Below, piece by piece: positions 33,876 through 47,200 of a DNA stretch of 64,000 nucleotides (positions within the stretch are counted from its first letter, which is position 1; every line of letters starts with the position of its first letter). Location of the stretch: the NCBI RefSeq assembly GCF_001411555.2, contig NC_049901.1, positions 33,118,838 to 33,182,837 on the forward strand, in the 5' to 3' direction. The DNA is from Juglans regia. Its lineage: Eukaryota > Streptophyta > Magnoliopsida > Fagales > Juglandaceae. The translations under genes were made by a program, and so were the position numbers. The notes beneath the pieces are model-generated. The model made no database searches. It saw only the letters and a program-made list of their open reading frames with translations, and was not told the DNA's origin.

Positions 33876-36385
33876 AGACAATATCATGGTAGCATATGAG
33901 TTGATACATTCTATGAAGACCATGAAAAAAGGAAGATTGGAGCGCATGGCAGTTAAACTAGACATGTCAAAGGCTTATGACCGAATTGAATGAGTTTATT
34001 TAGAAGCTGTGATGAAGAAATTAGGTTTCTGTGATAGGTGGGTGTCTCTTATAATAAAGTGTGTTTCAACTGTAACTTACTCAGTGTTGATTAATGGGAA
34101 GCCAGGAGCAGTTATAAGTCCATCAAAGGGTTTGAGGCAGGGAGATCCTCTATTCCCTTTTCTGTTTATTTTATGTGCTGAGGGATTGAGTTGTTTACTT
34201 AATCAGTCAGAAAGAAGGGGAATTACAAAAGGGATACAAGTGGTTAGAGGTGGGATCTCCATAAATCATCTACTATTTGCAGATGACTGCATATTGTTTG
34301 GAAGAGCTTCACTTGAGGAGTGGAACAAGTTGCAAGTGATTTTGAAGAAGTATGAGGAGGTATCGGGACAGTTTCTCAACAAGGATAAAACATTCATATT
34401 TTTCAGTAGTAATACCTCGATAGATGCTAAAAAAATAATTCTGGAGGCTGGAAACTCAGTAGCATGTGGAAGTTTTGAGAAATATTTAGGTCTTCCAACT
34501 ATTGTAAGAAGATCTAAATACAATACTTTTAGAGTACTGAAAGAAAAGATATGGAAAAAGATCTCAAGTTGGAAGAATAATTTTTTATCCCAAGCTGAGA
34601 AAGAAGTGATGATGAAAGCTGTGCTGCAAGCCATACCAACGTACACCATGAATGTCTTTAAGTTGCCTATGAAGTTATGCAGTGAAATCAACACCATATT
34701 TTCTAAATTTTGGTGGGGTAAATATCAAAAGGAGGGAGGAATTCAATGGAGGAAGTGGGATTAAATGGTTGGACAGAAATTAAAAAGGGGACTGGGTTTT
34801 AGGGATTTGGAATGCTTTAATCTAGCTCTCCTAGCCAAACAAGGTTGGAGGCTTTTTCAATCCCCTAACTCTTTGGTTGCAGTAATTTTTAGAGAAAAAT
34901 ATTTTAAGAATACTAATTTTCTGGAGGTGAAGCTTGGGCCCAAACCTTCTTTGATCTGGAGAAATTTAGGCAGTGCTAGGGTGGTAATCAAGGAAGGTAT
35001 AAGGTGGAGAGTTGAAGATGGTAAGAAGATCCGAATCTGGGGCCATAAATGGTTGAACTCACAATCTTCTTTTACAGTGCAGTCCCCTATCACAAAGCTC
35101 AGTATAGACTCAAAGGTTGCAGAGCTTATGGTAGAGAACAAAAGAGAGTGGAATGAGGCATTGGTTAATGTCATTTTTGAGAAAGAAGAGACATAATAGA
35201 TTTTGAGCATACCAATTAGTAGAGGATCAAGCGAAGACAAGGCAGTTTGGGGGCCAACAAAGAAAGGGCTTTTTACTGTGAGGAGTGCATACTATCTTTT
35301 ACTCGAGAAGAGGAAAAGTTTGAAAGGGGAATCATCCATAGAACCTCAGAGTGATAGCAGATGGAAGAGCATTTGGGGGCTAGAAGTTCCTAACATGGTG
35401 AAGTTGTTCATTTGGAAGGCAGCAAATGAGCTACTTCCAACAAAAAAGAACCTTTTCCTGAGAAAGGTAGTTAAGGATCCTTTCTGTCCAATGTGTTTTA
35501 AAGAAGAAGAGTCAGTCATACATAGTTTGTGGGAATGTCCAGCAACTAACGATGTTTGGGCAAATGACTTGAGTGGAGTCTCAAAGTGGAAAAGGGAAGG
35601 TGGAGATTTTCTGGCTTTGTGGGTGAGGTTGATGGGAGGTTTGGATAACTCTAAACTAGAGGAGATAGCTGTCCAGCTAAGGAAAGTGTGGCTAAGAAGG
35701 AACACTGTAGTGTTTGAAAAAAGACTTACATGCCCAAAAACGTTGATAACAACATCCATTGAGTCACTGGAGGCTTTCAAACAAGCTAACAGGTTGACTA
35801 ATAGTAACAATGCAGTTCAACAGAGGATAGTGGCAGTAAACAAGACTAGGTGGATTCCACCAACAGCAAACTTTGTTAAGGTTAATTGGGATGCATCTTT
35901 GGATGTAAAGGAGAAGAGAATGGGAATGGAGGTGATAATCAGAGATGAAAATTGAGAAGCCTTGCTTGCAGCATGTGACAGCAGAAGAAATGTCTTGAAA
36001 CCAGATATTGCAGAGTGTCATGCTCTTTGGAAGGCTATGTAGCTGTGTAATGATCTCAATATCCAAAATGCTATATTTGAAGGAGATGCCAAAGCTGTCA
36101 TAATGGCAGTTAAAGGTGATGAAGAAATTTTTTCTTACTTAGGTTTTTTAATTGATGATATTAGGAATGTATTGAGTTTTAGAAAGGATTGACTTTTACA
36201 ATTTGATTACAGGGAAAAAAATACAGTGGCACACAACTTGGCAAAATCTGCCTTACACATAGTGGAGGAAAAAATTTGGATAGAATTTGTTCCAGATTTT
36301 ATTGTAAATAGTCTGGAATATGATAGAAGATGTATGCAGGAAGTTAATATATGAAAGTTATGAGGTTTATTCAAAAAAAAAAAAA
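33876..36385 (+). pseudogene. 5'-truncated LINE with RT, zf-RVT and RNase H
   Basis: The 2.5 kb copy starts inside the RT domain (NIMVAYELIHSMK, MAVKLDMSKAYDRIE). It continues through SKGLRQGDPLFPFLF, HLLFADDCILFG and YLGLPTIVRRSKYNTF, zf-RVT at 35480-35560 (CPMCFKEEESVIHSLWECP), and RNase H from about 35870 (VKVNWDASLDVKEKRMGMEV). Everything is in one frame with about six stop codons, e.g. TAA at 34762, TAA at 35194 and TGA at 35953. Poly(A) ends at 36385. An 18 bp target duplication flanks it. It is the same lineage as the 1-2.2 kb LINE. Confidence 0.93.
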
Positions 36386-36403
36386 AACTTTAGTATTATT
36401 ATC
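36386..36403. repeat. Right target-site duplication of LINE
   Basis: AACTTTAGTATTATTATC directly after the poly(A) tail. Confidence 0.9.
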
Positions 36404-36846
36404 TGTTGATTCGATTGCTTTATTTGTTGAAAATGGGAACGGAAACAAATGGATGAAATAAAAGCAGTGAAATAGAAGGAACATTCTCAGAAAATCCAAA
36501 ATAAAGAATGAAAAGCCACTTTGCTTGAAAAGAAGGTATTTTTACAAGATGGGACTAATCTCGGTAACGTTCGTCTCATAGATTTGGACGCCCCCCAATG
36601 AGCATCACTATCTAATTGATCCACTTCAACAGACATTTTGCCCTCTTCCTCTCTTTTTGTTTGATTTGTAGGTTCCACCTTCATGCCGAATTGCCGCTTA
36701 AGAAACCCATGCCCTTTTTTTTCTTTTGCCAACCAGTACAACTTCAGTACAATGAGTGAGTACAATCTAGATTCTAGGCCCATTTTGATTCTCTCACTTT
36801 TTTTTTTTTTTTTTTACCATTTCACAAGTCCCACCTTGCCACCCAT

Positions 36847-36890
<44 letters not shown>

Positions 36891-37273
36891 AAAGACAATA
36901 AATAAATCATTGAGTCAATTTATTTGAATTAGGTCATGATCTCATGATGATCATGAAGATCCCTCAAAAAGTTATGCCATTTGATAATGAGACTAAGTCA
37001 TGTAATAGAACAAGAAAAAGATGAAAACACTTAAATATTCAGAACATATTCAACTTTGGTTTTGTTTGGATTTTAAGGTTTTATTTAAAAAGAGAATAAA
37101 AAGTGGCTAATTTACACCATTTATTAAGCATTTATCGAATAATTCACTTTATATATCTTAAATAGAATTCAATTTTAAGATAAGAATACCATATATCTAT
37201 TCTCCAAAATTGGTTAAAATATAACTTTCAAAGTTGTTAATTAATCACATTAAATATTAGTAGTCTTACATAT
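36404..37273. other. Noncoding with (TA)n
   Basis: A 98-codon minus-strand frame at 36487-36783 matches nothing I know. A (TA)n tract lies at about 36848-36886. Confidence 0.5.
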
Positions 37274-37425
37274 AGAGAGTTTTTGCTATACATCAGTCAC
37301 TATTCACCCCCAAACTCCAAACCTGACACCCTTTTATTCATAGAGTGTTGAGTGTTTTTCATAGGGTGTGAGGTGTGGGATACGTACGTAATGAATAGTG
37401 GCTGATGAGAATAATTATTCTTCTC
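37274..37425. mobile_element. MITE, CATCAGCCACTATTCAC family, copy 1
   Basis: The left end is TTGCTATACATCAGTCACTA and the right end is GAATAGTGGCTGATGAGAAT. These are inverted repeats of about 25 bp. The second copy is at 50911-51036. Confidence 0.8.
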
Positions 37426-39265
37426 AATTATATATAGGATCTAAAGTCAAAAGTGAGTTAGTTGAGACGTTTCTGATCCTCTCAAAACCTTATCTTCTTA
37501 ATTTACAAGTATTAATTCAATTGTTAACATTTCTTTACACAAAGACAGACGTGGTGTCGCGTCAGGTGTGGCTTTCAGAGAACACAACAAGTCTTGAATT
37601 TGGTAACGTTCTATAACAAATCATACCAAATGATTCCAGTTTTTCTACAAAATAAAGTAACACCTAACCTCATTATACCTTTACCCAATTGCATGCACAC
37701 TAGTACTTAAGTTAGACTCATGCAATTAAACCGATCGATCGATGTCCCAGCTCGATTCTAGTCAGTGGCCGGTATATCTAGAAAATTATCTAATTTGAAG
37801 AGTGAGTTATTATTCAAATATTAAAAATATTTTTATAATATATTTTTAAAATATATAAGGAACATAATTTTGAAGTACTACTACAAAAACTATTAATATA
37901 TCTATCAATTAGAGATCATAGATATATGAAATATTATATATATTTATAATAGTTATTAAGATATATATTATATATATATATATAGATAAGAGTTCTCCTT
38001 CTTTAATGAATTTTTTTTTAATATATTTCTCATTAACTAGAAGGATAAGTTTTAGATAGAACATAACAAGAAAATTAGTCATACATAAAAATAAAAAATA
38101 CAGTATAAAAAATAAGAAGAGTAATTTGAAGGAGAGTACTCAAAGAAGATTAATATATAGAAAAAAAAATTATATGCTATTTTTTAATATTTAGCTTTTG
38201 CATTTTTAAATTTCCAAAACAAAGCCAAAACTTTAAATTTTTAAGAAAATCTCAAATTTTTTTTTTTATCAAATTTGGGGCTACGCTTTGAGTTCTATTA
38301 AATCAGATTCTATATATTTTTAAGTTTCTTTTTAAAATATTATTATTATTATTATTGGGATAGATGAGGATTTTTCTCATCCCCCCCCCCCGGCGATGCG
38401 ATTCTAATACTGATTGAAAATGATAGTCATACCTAGTCATGATATCAGCAAATAAATAAAATATATTATGCTATGGTTGAGTATTTAATTAACAAGAGTT
38501 AGATGTGACATATAAACAGTAATTTTACTGTTCATGTATAAGCCGCGGTTCATACACACAAAATTCCATATGTTTATCATTTGTGATAAATGTACGGACG
38601 ATATGTATGCATGCATAAGAAGGAGTTAATTTCTAATTATATTTATTTATAATCTCTATAAAATTGTAGCTGCTTTTGGATTTAACTAACTAGCTAGGTC
38701 ATGAGATATGAATAGTCTGGATAAACCTTGAACTGAGCAGGTTTGGATATCTATATATGACTTCTTCGACCCCTCGTACACGAACCACCTTAACCTCAAC
38801 TAATTCATGTTTTTTTAATCATTTTTCTTAATTTTGATTATTTTAATAAATAGCATATGTTATATATTTTGTCATCTGAATAAGAAATCATATATAGTTT
38901 TAATATTCATGTCTGACTTACAAAGAAGTTTCAACTTTCAACACCTAAATTAAATAAACATGATTCAAAACCAATCTAAACCACCCCATTGCTACCCCGA
39001 AAGTGAAAAAAGAAGTTGAACGAGACTTGAAAAAACCGTCACAAGTTGAACGAGATAGATCATATGTATCATGTCATGTTATGTATTTACCTTAAAATTA
39101 AAGACATATTAATTATCATTTAGCATTTTCATGATGGCCGGACGTCGGACATCCCGGCCATACTTGTCGGCCGGATGGAGTAGTCGATTGCATGCTAATA
39201 TTTTAAAGTAATTTAATATTTAATTTTGAGTTTAATTTGAAAGATTATACTTTTCTCTATCACAA

Positions 39266-39303
<38 letters not shown>

Positions 39304-40624
39304 ATTCTTTTCAATTGATCGAAAGGTTAGGTATATATGTTTGATCATGAATTAGAGTTCAACACAAGAAGGGGATAAAAAATGTTTTAAAATAATTCAT
39401 TAATTAGGAAGGTGATTCATCGGAGCCATATATATTGTTTTAATTAAAATAAATATTGTTTGATGAATTAGACAAGCTAGCTAGGCAATTAAGCAAGGGG
39501 ATCATAAATTTCAATCATGGCATGTAGGTGGGTCGTAGACAGTGACTTGCGTAGTACTCTCAACTGCTACATGATGAACATGATGATGATGTGCATGTCT
39601 GTCTGTCTAAAACCACAAATCCTGGCCAGTCAACAGTCTTAATTAATCTCTCACTTTTTAATTTACGTTCATTTGTTATTATTAATTGGCGTAGTACGTA
39701 TGCAAGCTGCATGATGATCAGTACTACATCTATTAAATTGCTACTCATGATCATGATCATGATCTTCTCTTCTTCTAATATTTTATCGTTTTTATTTAAT
39801 TACTCCAAGTAATGATCTTATATTATGTCTAATTAAGTGGTTTATTCATAAATTAACACAAAATGAAAACTCATCATGAGTACTTAAAACGTAATACATC
39901 AACTGGTAATTATAGATGTATATATCACGAAAAATTAAGTATTTGTAACAAGTTATTAATTACGATGAGAATAATCATTTTGATAAGAAATTATCGTTTT
40001 CGTAATAAGTATTAACTAATTACAAATATTTTTTTTTTTGGTTATATATATATTGATTAATTATATATTATTACAAAAAGCAAAAAGTTGGTAATTAAGG
40101 AACCCAAAGTTTTGCAGACATATTATAATTATGGAAGTACCTAACCCACGTAATATATATATATATATAAATATATATTTATATAAATTAGTAATGAATG
40201 TAGTGCATAAATAAAACATAAAATGGTCATGGTAATTAAACATGTTCTAGAAGGCCTGCAGGTGGCCAGGGTTCCTTACGTACGTACGAGCAGACCAATT
40301 AATTAATTATATTATATGCTAAGCCAAGCTAACTCCTAAACCAATTAATGTTGTTAATGTAGTACGTACTAACCACCGATCTCTCGAGTTTATCCATCCT
40401 TTTCAGAACAAATGACTCATGTACGTATATATATAGTACTACGTACTTCAAGCCTGCATGTAATTATTAAGTACGTACTACAATCTTACACGTGTCGTAT
40501 ATCATGTACGTAAGTGTAAAGGAGTCATGAGAATACTACGTACCAACCTTTAATAATGCAATATGGCTGGCAGATCAATTAGTGGGAGGCACGAAAAGCA
40601 AAAGCTATATATCTTGCAATCAAG

Positions 40625-40677
<53 letters not shown>

Positions 40678-40810
40678 CTAGCTATGACATATGATCAAGT
40701 TTTCTTCTTTCTACCAAGTCAAATATTACATACTCTCGATCATGAAGCTATATAAAAGCTAGCTATAAACATTTTTATGTTAATAAAGAAGTCCTAGATG
40801 TATATACAAA

Positions 40811-40960
40811 TATTACACAAGAAATTTTACATACTGATATGACTTAATTAATACAATATATTATATTTATTTTATAATAAATAGAAATTTATAATATGAT
40901 CAATCACATTAAACCACGTCAATATGTAAACTTATGTATATAAGATTTTTATGCCGACCA
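40811..40960. mobile_element. MITE-like palindrome
   Basis: The left arm has TTTTACATACTGATATGACTT and the right arm has AACCACGTCAATATGTAAA, roughly inverted, around a TTTATTTTATAATAAATAG core. It is related to 43590-43775. Confidence 0.5.
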
Positions 40961-41873
40961 ACCATCATAATTTATAATTTGTACGGATACATGAAAGTTT
41001 TTTTACTGATTTTAAAAAAATGATGTGCATGTCATATATATACTGATCAATTAAAAGAAAATTCTTATTTTGATAGATGCATGGCAACTCAATTTAGAGA
41101 AAAATTCAATCATATTTTAATTATATACAAATTATCTGAGTACTCTAAGCTGCTTCTTCTTGTTGCGTACGTACTGTGTGCTTAGAGGGTGGTGTACGTA
41201 CGTACTGTGATCTCTATCACACATATAATCTGATTACCATGCATGCATGTACGTACGAAGTCTATGTTTTATGATCCTTGTGAGTGCTACAACGAAAAGG
41301 AACCACATTCGATCGAAAAGTTACTGACCATTTTGTAATTATCTGTTTTTTTTATATATTACTAATTCGTCAATGATCACATATTTTGTTGGCACTTACG
41401 TGTCGTTGTATATTGATTTCAACCATCCATGCATGCAAGCAAGACCACCAAACTTATAAATAAAGTACTGTACGTACGTTTTCCAAAACCCAAAAAGATA
41501 GAACGGACATTATTATTAATGATCCCAAAGACCCAAAAAGATAAAAAAGGACAATTTTCGAACAAACATGATTCTCATATAAGGCCAAAGATGCATATTA
41601 GATAGGGTAGGAAAAAATTGGCCGTTGGAATTTGACTTGGAATTACCAATATCTTGTAGTAGTACTGTTGTTTTCAATATATATATATATATAGGTCGGG
41701 AGCATCCTGCTTATTTAGAATTTACTAAGGGATATTGTTAATGAGAGGAACCCAAATCCAAGCATTAATAATTTAATAGTATACTTGAATGATTTTACGA
41801 TGAACAACCCAAGCTTGCGGAACATTATTCACGTGACTACTTCATTTACCCAAATTTCAAAATCTTCTAATAA

Positions 41874-41913
<40 letters not shown>

Positions 41914-42806
41914 TGTGTACGTACGTTTTCAATAATTTACGAGAAATGTACGTTTTGTCTACGTACGTACACACGAATATTAATACGTAAAGAAATTTAT
42001 ATATATGTACACTGACATGATAAATATATAATAAGTTTAATGTGTTTTATTTAATTAAATATATGTAATTTACGTACGTAGAGACCTAACATTTCTCATT
42101 ATTTAATTACCTGCATTATTAATGATGGACCCTTTTTTTATCGTTCTGGGTGTAGATATATGTAGTACCTTTGTAATTTCCCTTCTAAAGTCAGGAATTT
42201 GGTATTCAATTATGATCGATGGACCAAATACCTGTATAATTCATTTGTAGGTGCGCATGATGCAGGGAAAAAAGTCAATTCTCACAATGTTAATTTGATA
42301 ACCTTTTTATATACCCATAAAAAATATATTAATTAATGATTACATTAACAATGATTGCATCAGTCAAGTTTTAATTAATATGACATAAAAAACGCATGCA
42401 GCCGATCCATTATTTCAAGAATTATATACAAATGAAGAGAGCTAGTTGCTAGCTAGCTGCTTGTAAATTTGTAATCAATTCCATATGATATAATATCAAA
42501 TAGCTGAGCAAGCATCAGCTTCTTCACTAAAAAATGATCGATCGATCGAGGCGCATTACTCAAACATTAATAATCATAAAAACCTTATAATTAATGATCA
42601 TACTAAGGAAATTATGAACATTATATAATAAATCTGGTCTGCTCAAAACCAAACCAATTTATTTTCAATATTTAAGCCAATTATATATGCTACTAATGAA
42701 AAGGTCGGGATGTTATAAAATTATTATATATAGTACTGGTTCTTATATAGCTTAACTGGTCCCTTTAGGTAGAAAATGTTTCAAAACGGTCCTTGAATTA
42801 ATACCC

Positions 42807-42848
<42 letters not shown>

Positions 42849-43589
42849 TATATATCCAAATTATTTACTTCTTTAATAAAAAGTTTGACGTGAATCGTGA
42901 TACTTACTGATCGTCACGTTATTGTCACGTACTCATGACCAATAATGAAATAAATACATTACTTTCTTTTCAAAAGTTAATCAACATTTTAATAAACCGC
43001 GGGCAGTAGACACGTGAACTATATTTATTTAACATGCAATCTATACTCCACTAGTTAAAAATTTACAAAATAAAGTAGCTATTATGGTGAAAACACATAC
43101 AAATTAATAAGTATTAATCATGCATTATGCGAGGAATCTCGAATCTGATCATCTGCTAATAATAGCTTTCACCTCCAATATTTATTGAGGAAAATAAGAA
43201 TACTATGCGCAAAAATTTTTATATAATAATTATAAACCATCTTTAGATGAATCTGATCATGATATATAATGCCCGGCTTACCTCTAATTGGACTCTGCTT
43301 ATAAATCAACATGAGTTGTTGCTTGCTCACTCTTCTACTTATAATAACCTTCTATTCTATTGCATCAAAGTAGAAAGAACAATTAACTAGTCCTCCTTCC
43401 TCCCATTCGGCTTTTCATTTTATTTTTCAAATTAGATCTTGCAATAATTAACAAATGAATAATGATATATACAAACTCTAAATATACAAGTTTCACGCAA
43501 ATGCTTTATAAAAAAGAGGAGTACTCCACTATAAAAAAAAATGTGAAAAAGTCAATTTTTCTTGGTGAGTCCCCTTTTTTATATAGGAA

Positions 43590-43775
43590 AATACTTTAAT
43601 CACAAAAGAATTACATAAAACTAAATCCATAAACTGATGTGACTTATTGTGATGCATCAGATTATAAAGTCACTTTTATTGTAAAATAGATATAATGGAT
43701 TACATGAAATTATGTCAGTTTGTGGGTTTAATTTTTTGTAATTTTTTTGTTTTTGTAGAAGTTCTCTTTTATAAA
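43590..43775. mobile_element. MITE-like palindrome, same family
   Basis: The left arm is ATTACATAAAACTAAATCC plus AAACTGATGTGACTT. The right arm is ATTATGTCAGTTTGTGGGTTT. The core includes AAAGTCACTTTTATTGTAAA. Confidence 0.55.
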
Positions 43776-44080
43776 ATGCCCTAGCTAGTGATGTTTGTAC
43801 ATTTGGGATTTGTTCTTAGCTAGCACTACTCTTAACAAATTAGGTATTCTTTCTTTGGAGTCTAGAGTACCTCCCTTTAGGTAGCATAATTCTTGCCGTT
43901 GTTATTTTATAAAGAATAATTAAAATAAGATAAAAGTAAGATGAAAGCTTGTAGTAGTACATATTATTTTTCTATATATATGTAAGTACAAGTTTAAACT
44001 TGTACGCATAATGTTATATAACATCAAATATCCATGTAAGAGATCAGGAAGTTACTAGGGTAAAAAAATGCATTAATAGG

Positions 44081-44299
44081 AGCAAAAATCTCAACTACTC
44101 TTGAAAGCAAGACCGAGGCAGCAAGGCGTTGAAATCGTGGTGAAGATTGGTTGAGAGGTGTCTGTCTTCATGTTTTTCTATTTCAATTTTTTCACTTAAT
44201 ACCATTGCTGCTTACAAACGTGTCAACCAGGCCTAGCTAGCTAGCTAGTTTCCACCCCCTCTCTCTCTCTCTCTGTAGACGTCAGAGAGAAAATTAAGG
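44081..44299 (+). promoter_or_regulatory. Upstream/leader region of RBOHE
   Basis: The 220 bp before the start codon has a (CT)n tract at about 44260-44275 and ends AGAGAGAAAATTAAGG before the ATG. A TATATATGTA block at 43973-43982 is the nearest TATA-like text, which would give a leader of up to 300 bp. The start site cannot be fixed from sequence. Confidence 0.4.
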
Positions 44300-47200
44300 A
44301 TGAAGTTGTCGTCGTCGTCGTCTTTTGGAAGAAGCAGCTCAAAACGGTCCAGTTGCAGCCGGGCATTCGAGCTACTGGACGTCGACCTTGAAGACCGCTC
44401 CGGAGGCGGAGTCGTTGGTGGAGCAATGCTGCCGATATTTCTCAACGACCTGAGACGAAACAATGACCAAGACACGGTTGAAGTCACACTAGAGCTCGAG
44501 GACGACTCCATTGTTGTCTGCAGCGTTACGCCGACGACGGCCACAGCAGAGCCTGCGGCAGGGACGTCAGAAGGAGTTTTTGGGAGGAGCCACTCGGTGA
44601 CGTCCAGAATCCGCCGGAAATTCCCGTGGCTGAGATCCCCGTCCTTTTCGCGGGCGTCGACGACGTCGGAAACGGAGGAGCATAACAAAATAACCGCTCG
44701 CGACGTTCGCAGGATGAAAGCGAGACTTCAACGGACGAGATCGAGCGCACAGCAGGCTCTCAAAGGACTAAGATTTATTAGCAACAGTACCATTAGCGGA
44801 GCTTGCGAAGAAGAGTTATGGAGGAAAGTTGAGGCGAGGTTCGAGTCACTAGCCAAGGAAGGCTTGCTTGGTAAAGAAGAATTCGGAGAATGCATAGGTA
44901 TATAGCTAGCGTAACTCGTACGTACACGAAAATAACATGTATTATATTTCTATATACATCATCTGCTTATGTATATATTGCTTGTAAGAAGTTGATCATA
45001 TTCTAACAACGTACATATATAAACAAAAATGAAATGAAAGCTGAACTAAATAATAAAATGGTGGTGTGGTAGGGATGGGCAGGGAGTCGAAGGAGTTTGC
45101 GGTGGGGATATTCGATGCATTGGCGCGGAGGCGGAGACAGAAGATAGCCAAGATTACAAAAGAAGAGCTTTACGACTTCTGGTTGCAGATTTCAGACCAG
45201 AGCTTCGACGCTCGGCTTCAGATATTCTTTGACATGTAGATCAATGCCTCTTCGCCTCTCTCATCTCTCTCCTTAATTTTATCTTTCATGCATACACACA
45301 TACAAACACACACTTGGCCGCAGATCGATGGAATCCAGAAAGTCCATTACAGGGATTTCCTTGCACAGTTCCACCACTTCCCTGTGCATTCGGGGGCCGT
45401 ATCAGTAGAGTAAATCTATTCTTTTTTTTTTTCATCATCTTCCCGTCATCTCATAAGATATTAGATGATAAGTTTGAAATATAATAAATAATTTTTAACT
45501 ATCGAATAATATATCATAAAAGATAAAAAAATAAAAAAAATTGAGGTAATTTAGCATCTTCCTTTCATATTTACATTTTTTTTTCTTGCTTTTTTATTAT
45601 CTTGGGTGGGGAAGTGGAAAGAACTTGGGTTCAAACAACGTGAACCCCCTGGCGCCTTTTACTGAGCTCCAAATATTTCACGTTGGAAATTTATCAATCA
45701 CGGTACTGATGGTTTTTTTCCTTTTTTTCAGAAGTGCTATTGATATTTTAAATATAATTAATTATTTTTAAATCATCTTCTTGTACTTTTAGTGCGACGT
45801 TAAATGACTGAAAGTTAGTTTTTATTTTTTACTCATTTAATGTCGTAATTATGAAAAGCTTGCAATTAAAAGAATTTTTAATGAAACTTTATTCCTGATT
45901 AATTAGCATTTGAGGAAGCAAAAACTAAGTAGTTACTTTTACGTATTTCTTGGATATTCTATTAATGTGATTGGCTACATAATCACTTTTTTTATAATAT
46001 AAAATAATTGATTTAGCCAATCAGATAAGTAGAGTACATAAAGAATACGCAAAAATGACTGTATGTAACAAAACTCGGTATTAATTTTTTAAAAAAGCAT
46101 TGTGTTCCATAAAATTAAAAAGTAATGATTCAAATTGTTTAATTTACAAATGTGTTAGACCCATTTCATGTGTTTCCTTAGGTTGTGTCTCTAGTTTTAT
46201 GTGTACAACGTACGATTCATTTTAATGCGTTTTTGCAGGGCAGATAGCAACGAGGATGGAAGAATTACAAGGGAGGAGGTACAGGAGGTGAGTATTTTTT
46301 TTAATTAAAAGGAAAAAAAGAAATTACATACACCATGCGTCAATGGTATGGTGGCATCGCAGATACAATTCTTTCACAATACTTCTATAATAAAAACCAT
46401 AGATAATGCATTATTTGAAATTAAAATTTATAATCGACAGTGTCGTAGCATGATGTATAGTACTTACTAAGCTTCAATAAATGTGTTTCTGTCATGTAAT
46501 TACAGCTTATAATGCTCAGTGCTTCTGCAAACAAACTATCCAAGTTGAAAGAACAGGCAGAAGAATACGCTTCATTGATTATGGAAGAGCTTGATCCAGA
46601 AAACCTCGGATACATTGAGGTAAATTAAAGCATGCTTGTTCTAACACAAGAGGCCAGCTACTTTTCCTAAAGCATTAATAAAACATGCTTGTTTGACTCC
46701 TTTTGTTGTTTGATCTTTTTTCTCAGTTATGGCAGTTGGAAACACTGCTGCTTCAAAGAGACACTTACATGAATTACAGCAGACCACTCAGCACAGCAAG
46801 TGTAGGCTGGAGTCAGAACATCGGTTCCTTGAGGCCAAAGAATGTGATGCGAAGAGCAACCGAGACACTCCGATGTCTCATAATAGAGAATTGGCAGAGG
46901 GGTTGGATTTTGTTGTTGTGGTTGCTAACCATGGCAGGTCTCTTTGCCTGGAAATTCAACCAATACAGGAGTAGGGCTGCTTTTCAGGTCATGGGATATT
47001 GCTTGGCGACAGCCAAAGGGGCTGCAGAGACTCTGAAACTCAACATGGCTCTCATCCTCTTACCTGTTTGTCGAAATACCCTGACATGGCTTCGGTCCAC
47101 AAGAGCCAGATCCTTTGTCCCCTTTGACGACAACATCAATTTCCACAAGGTATGTAATTGGAGTCACCACCGAGTAGCGTGCTGAAAAATGGATAAAAAT

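Larger units (their letters stand above)
37426..44080. other. Gene-free AT-rich intergenic region
   Basis: About 6.6 kb with no coding sequence that I can support. It has long (TA)n tracts (about 39269-39300, 40626-40673, 41876-41911, 42810-42846), many TACGTA/GTAC palindromes and at least two MITEs, at 40811-40960 and 43590-43775. Confidence 0.7.

Noticed and set aside
36487..36783. 98-codon minus-strand ORF
   Set aside because: No recognisable domain and no splice or promoter context. Possibly chance.
44245..44750. Minus-strand ORFs opposite RBOHE exon 1
   Set aside because: They are antisense shadows of a GC-rich coding exon. The plus-strand reading is clearly RBOHE.
45322..45420. GC-richer patch in RBOHE intron 2 that looks like an exon
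   Set aside because: Exons 2 and 3 join in phase to give the conserved EF-hand. Including this patch would break the protein.
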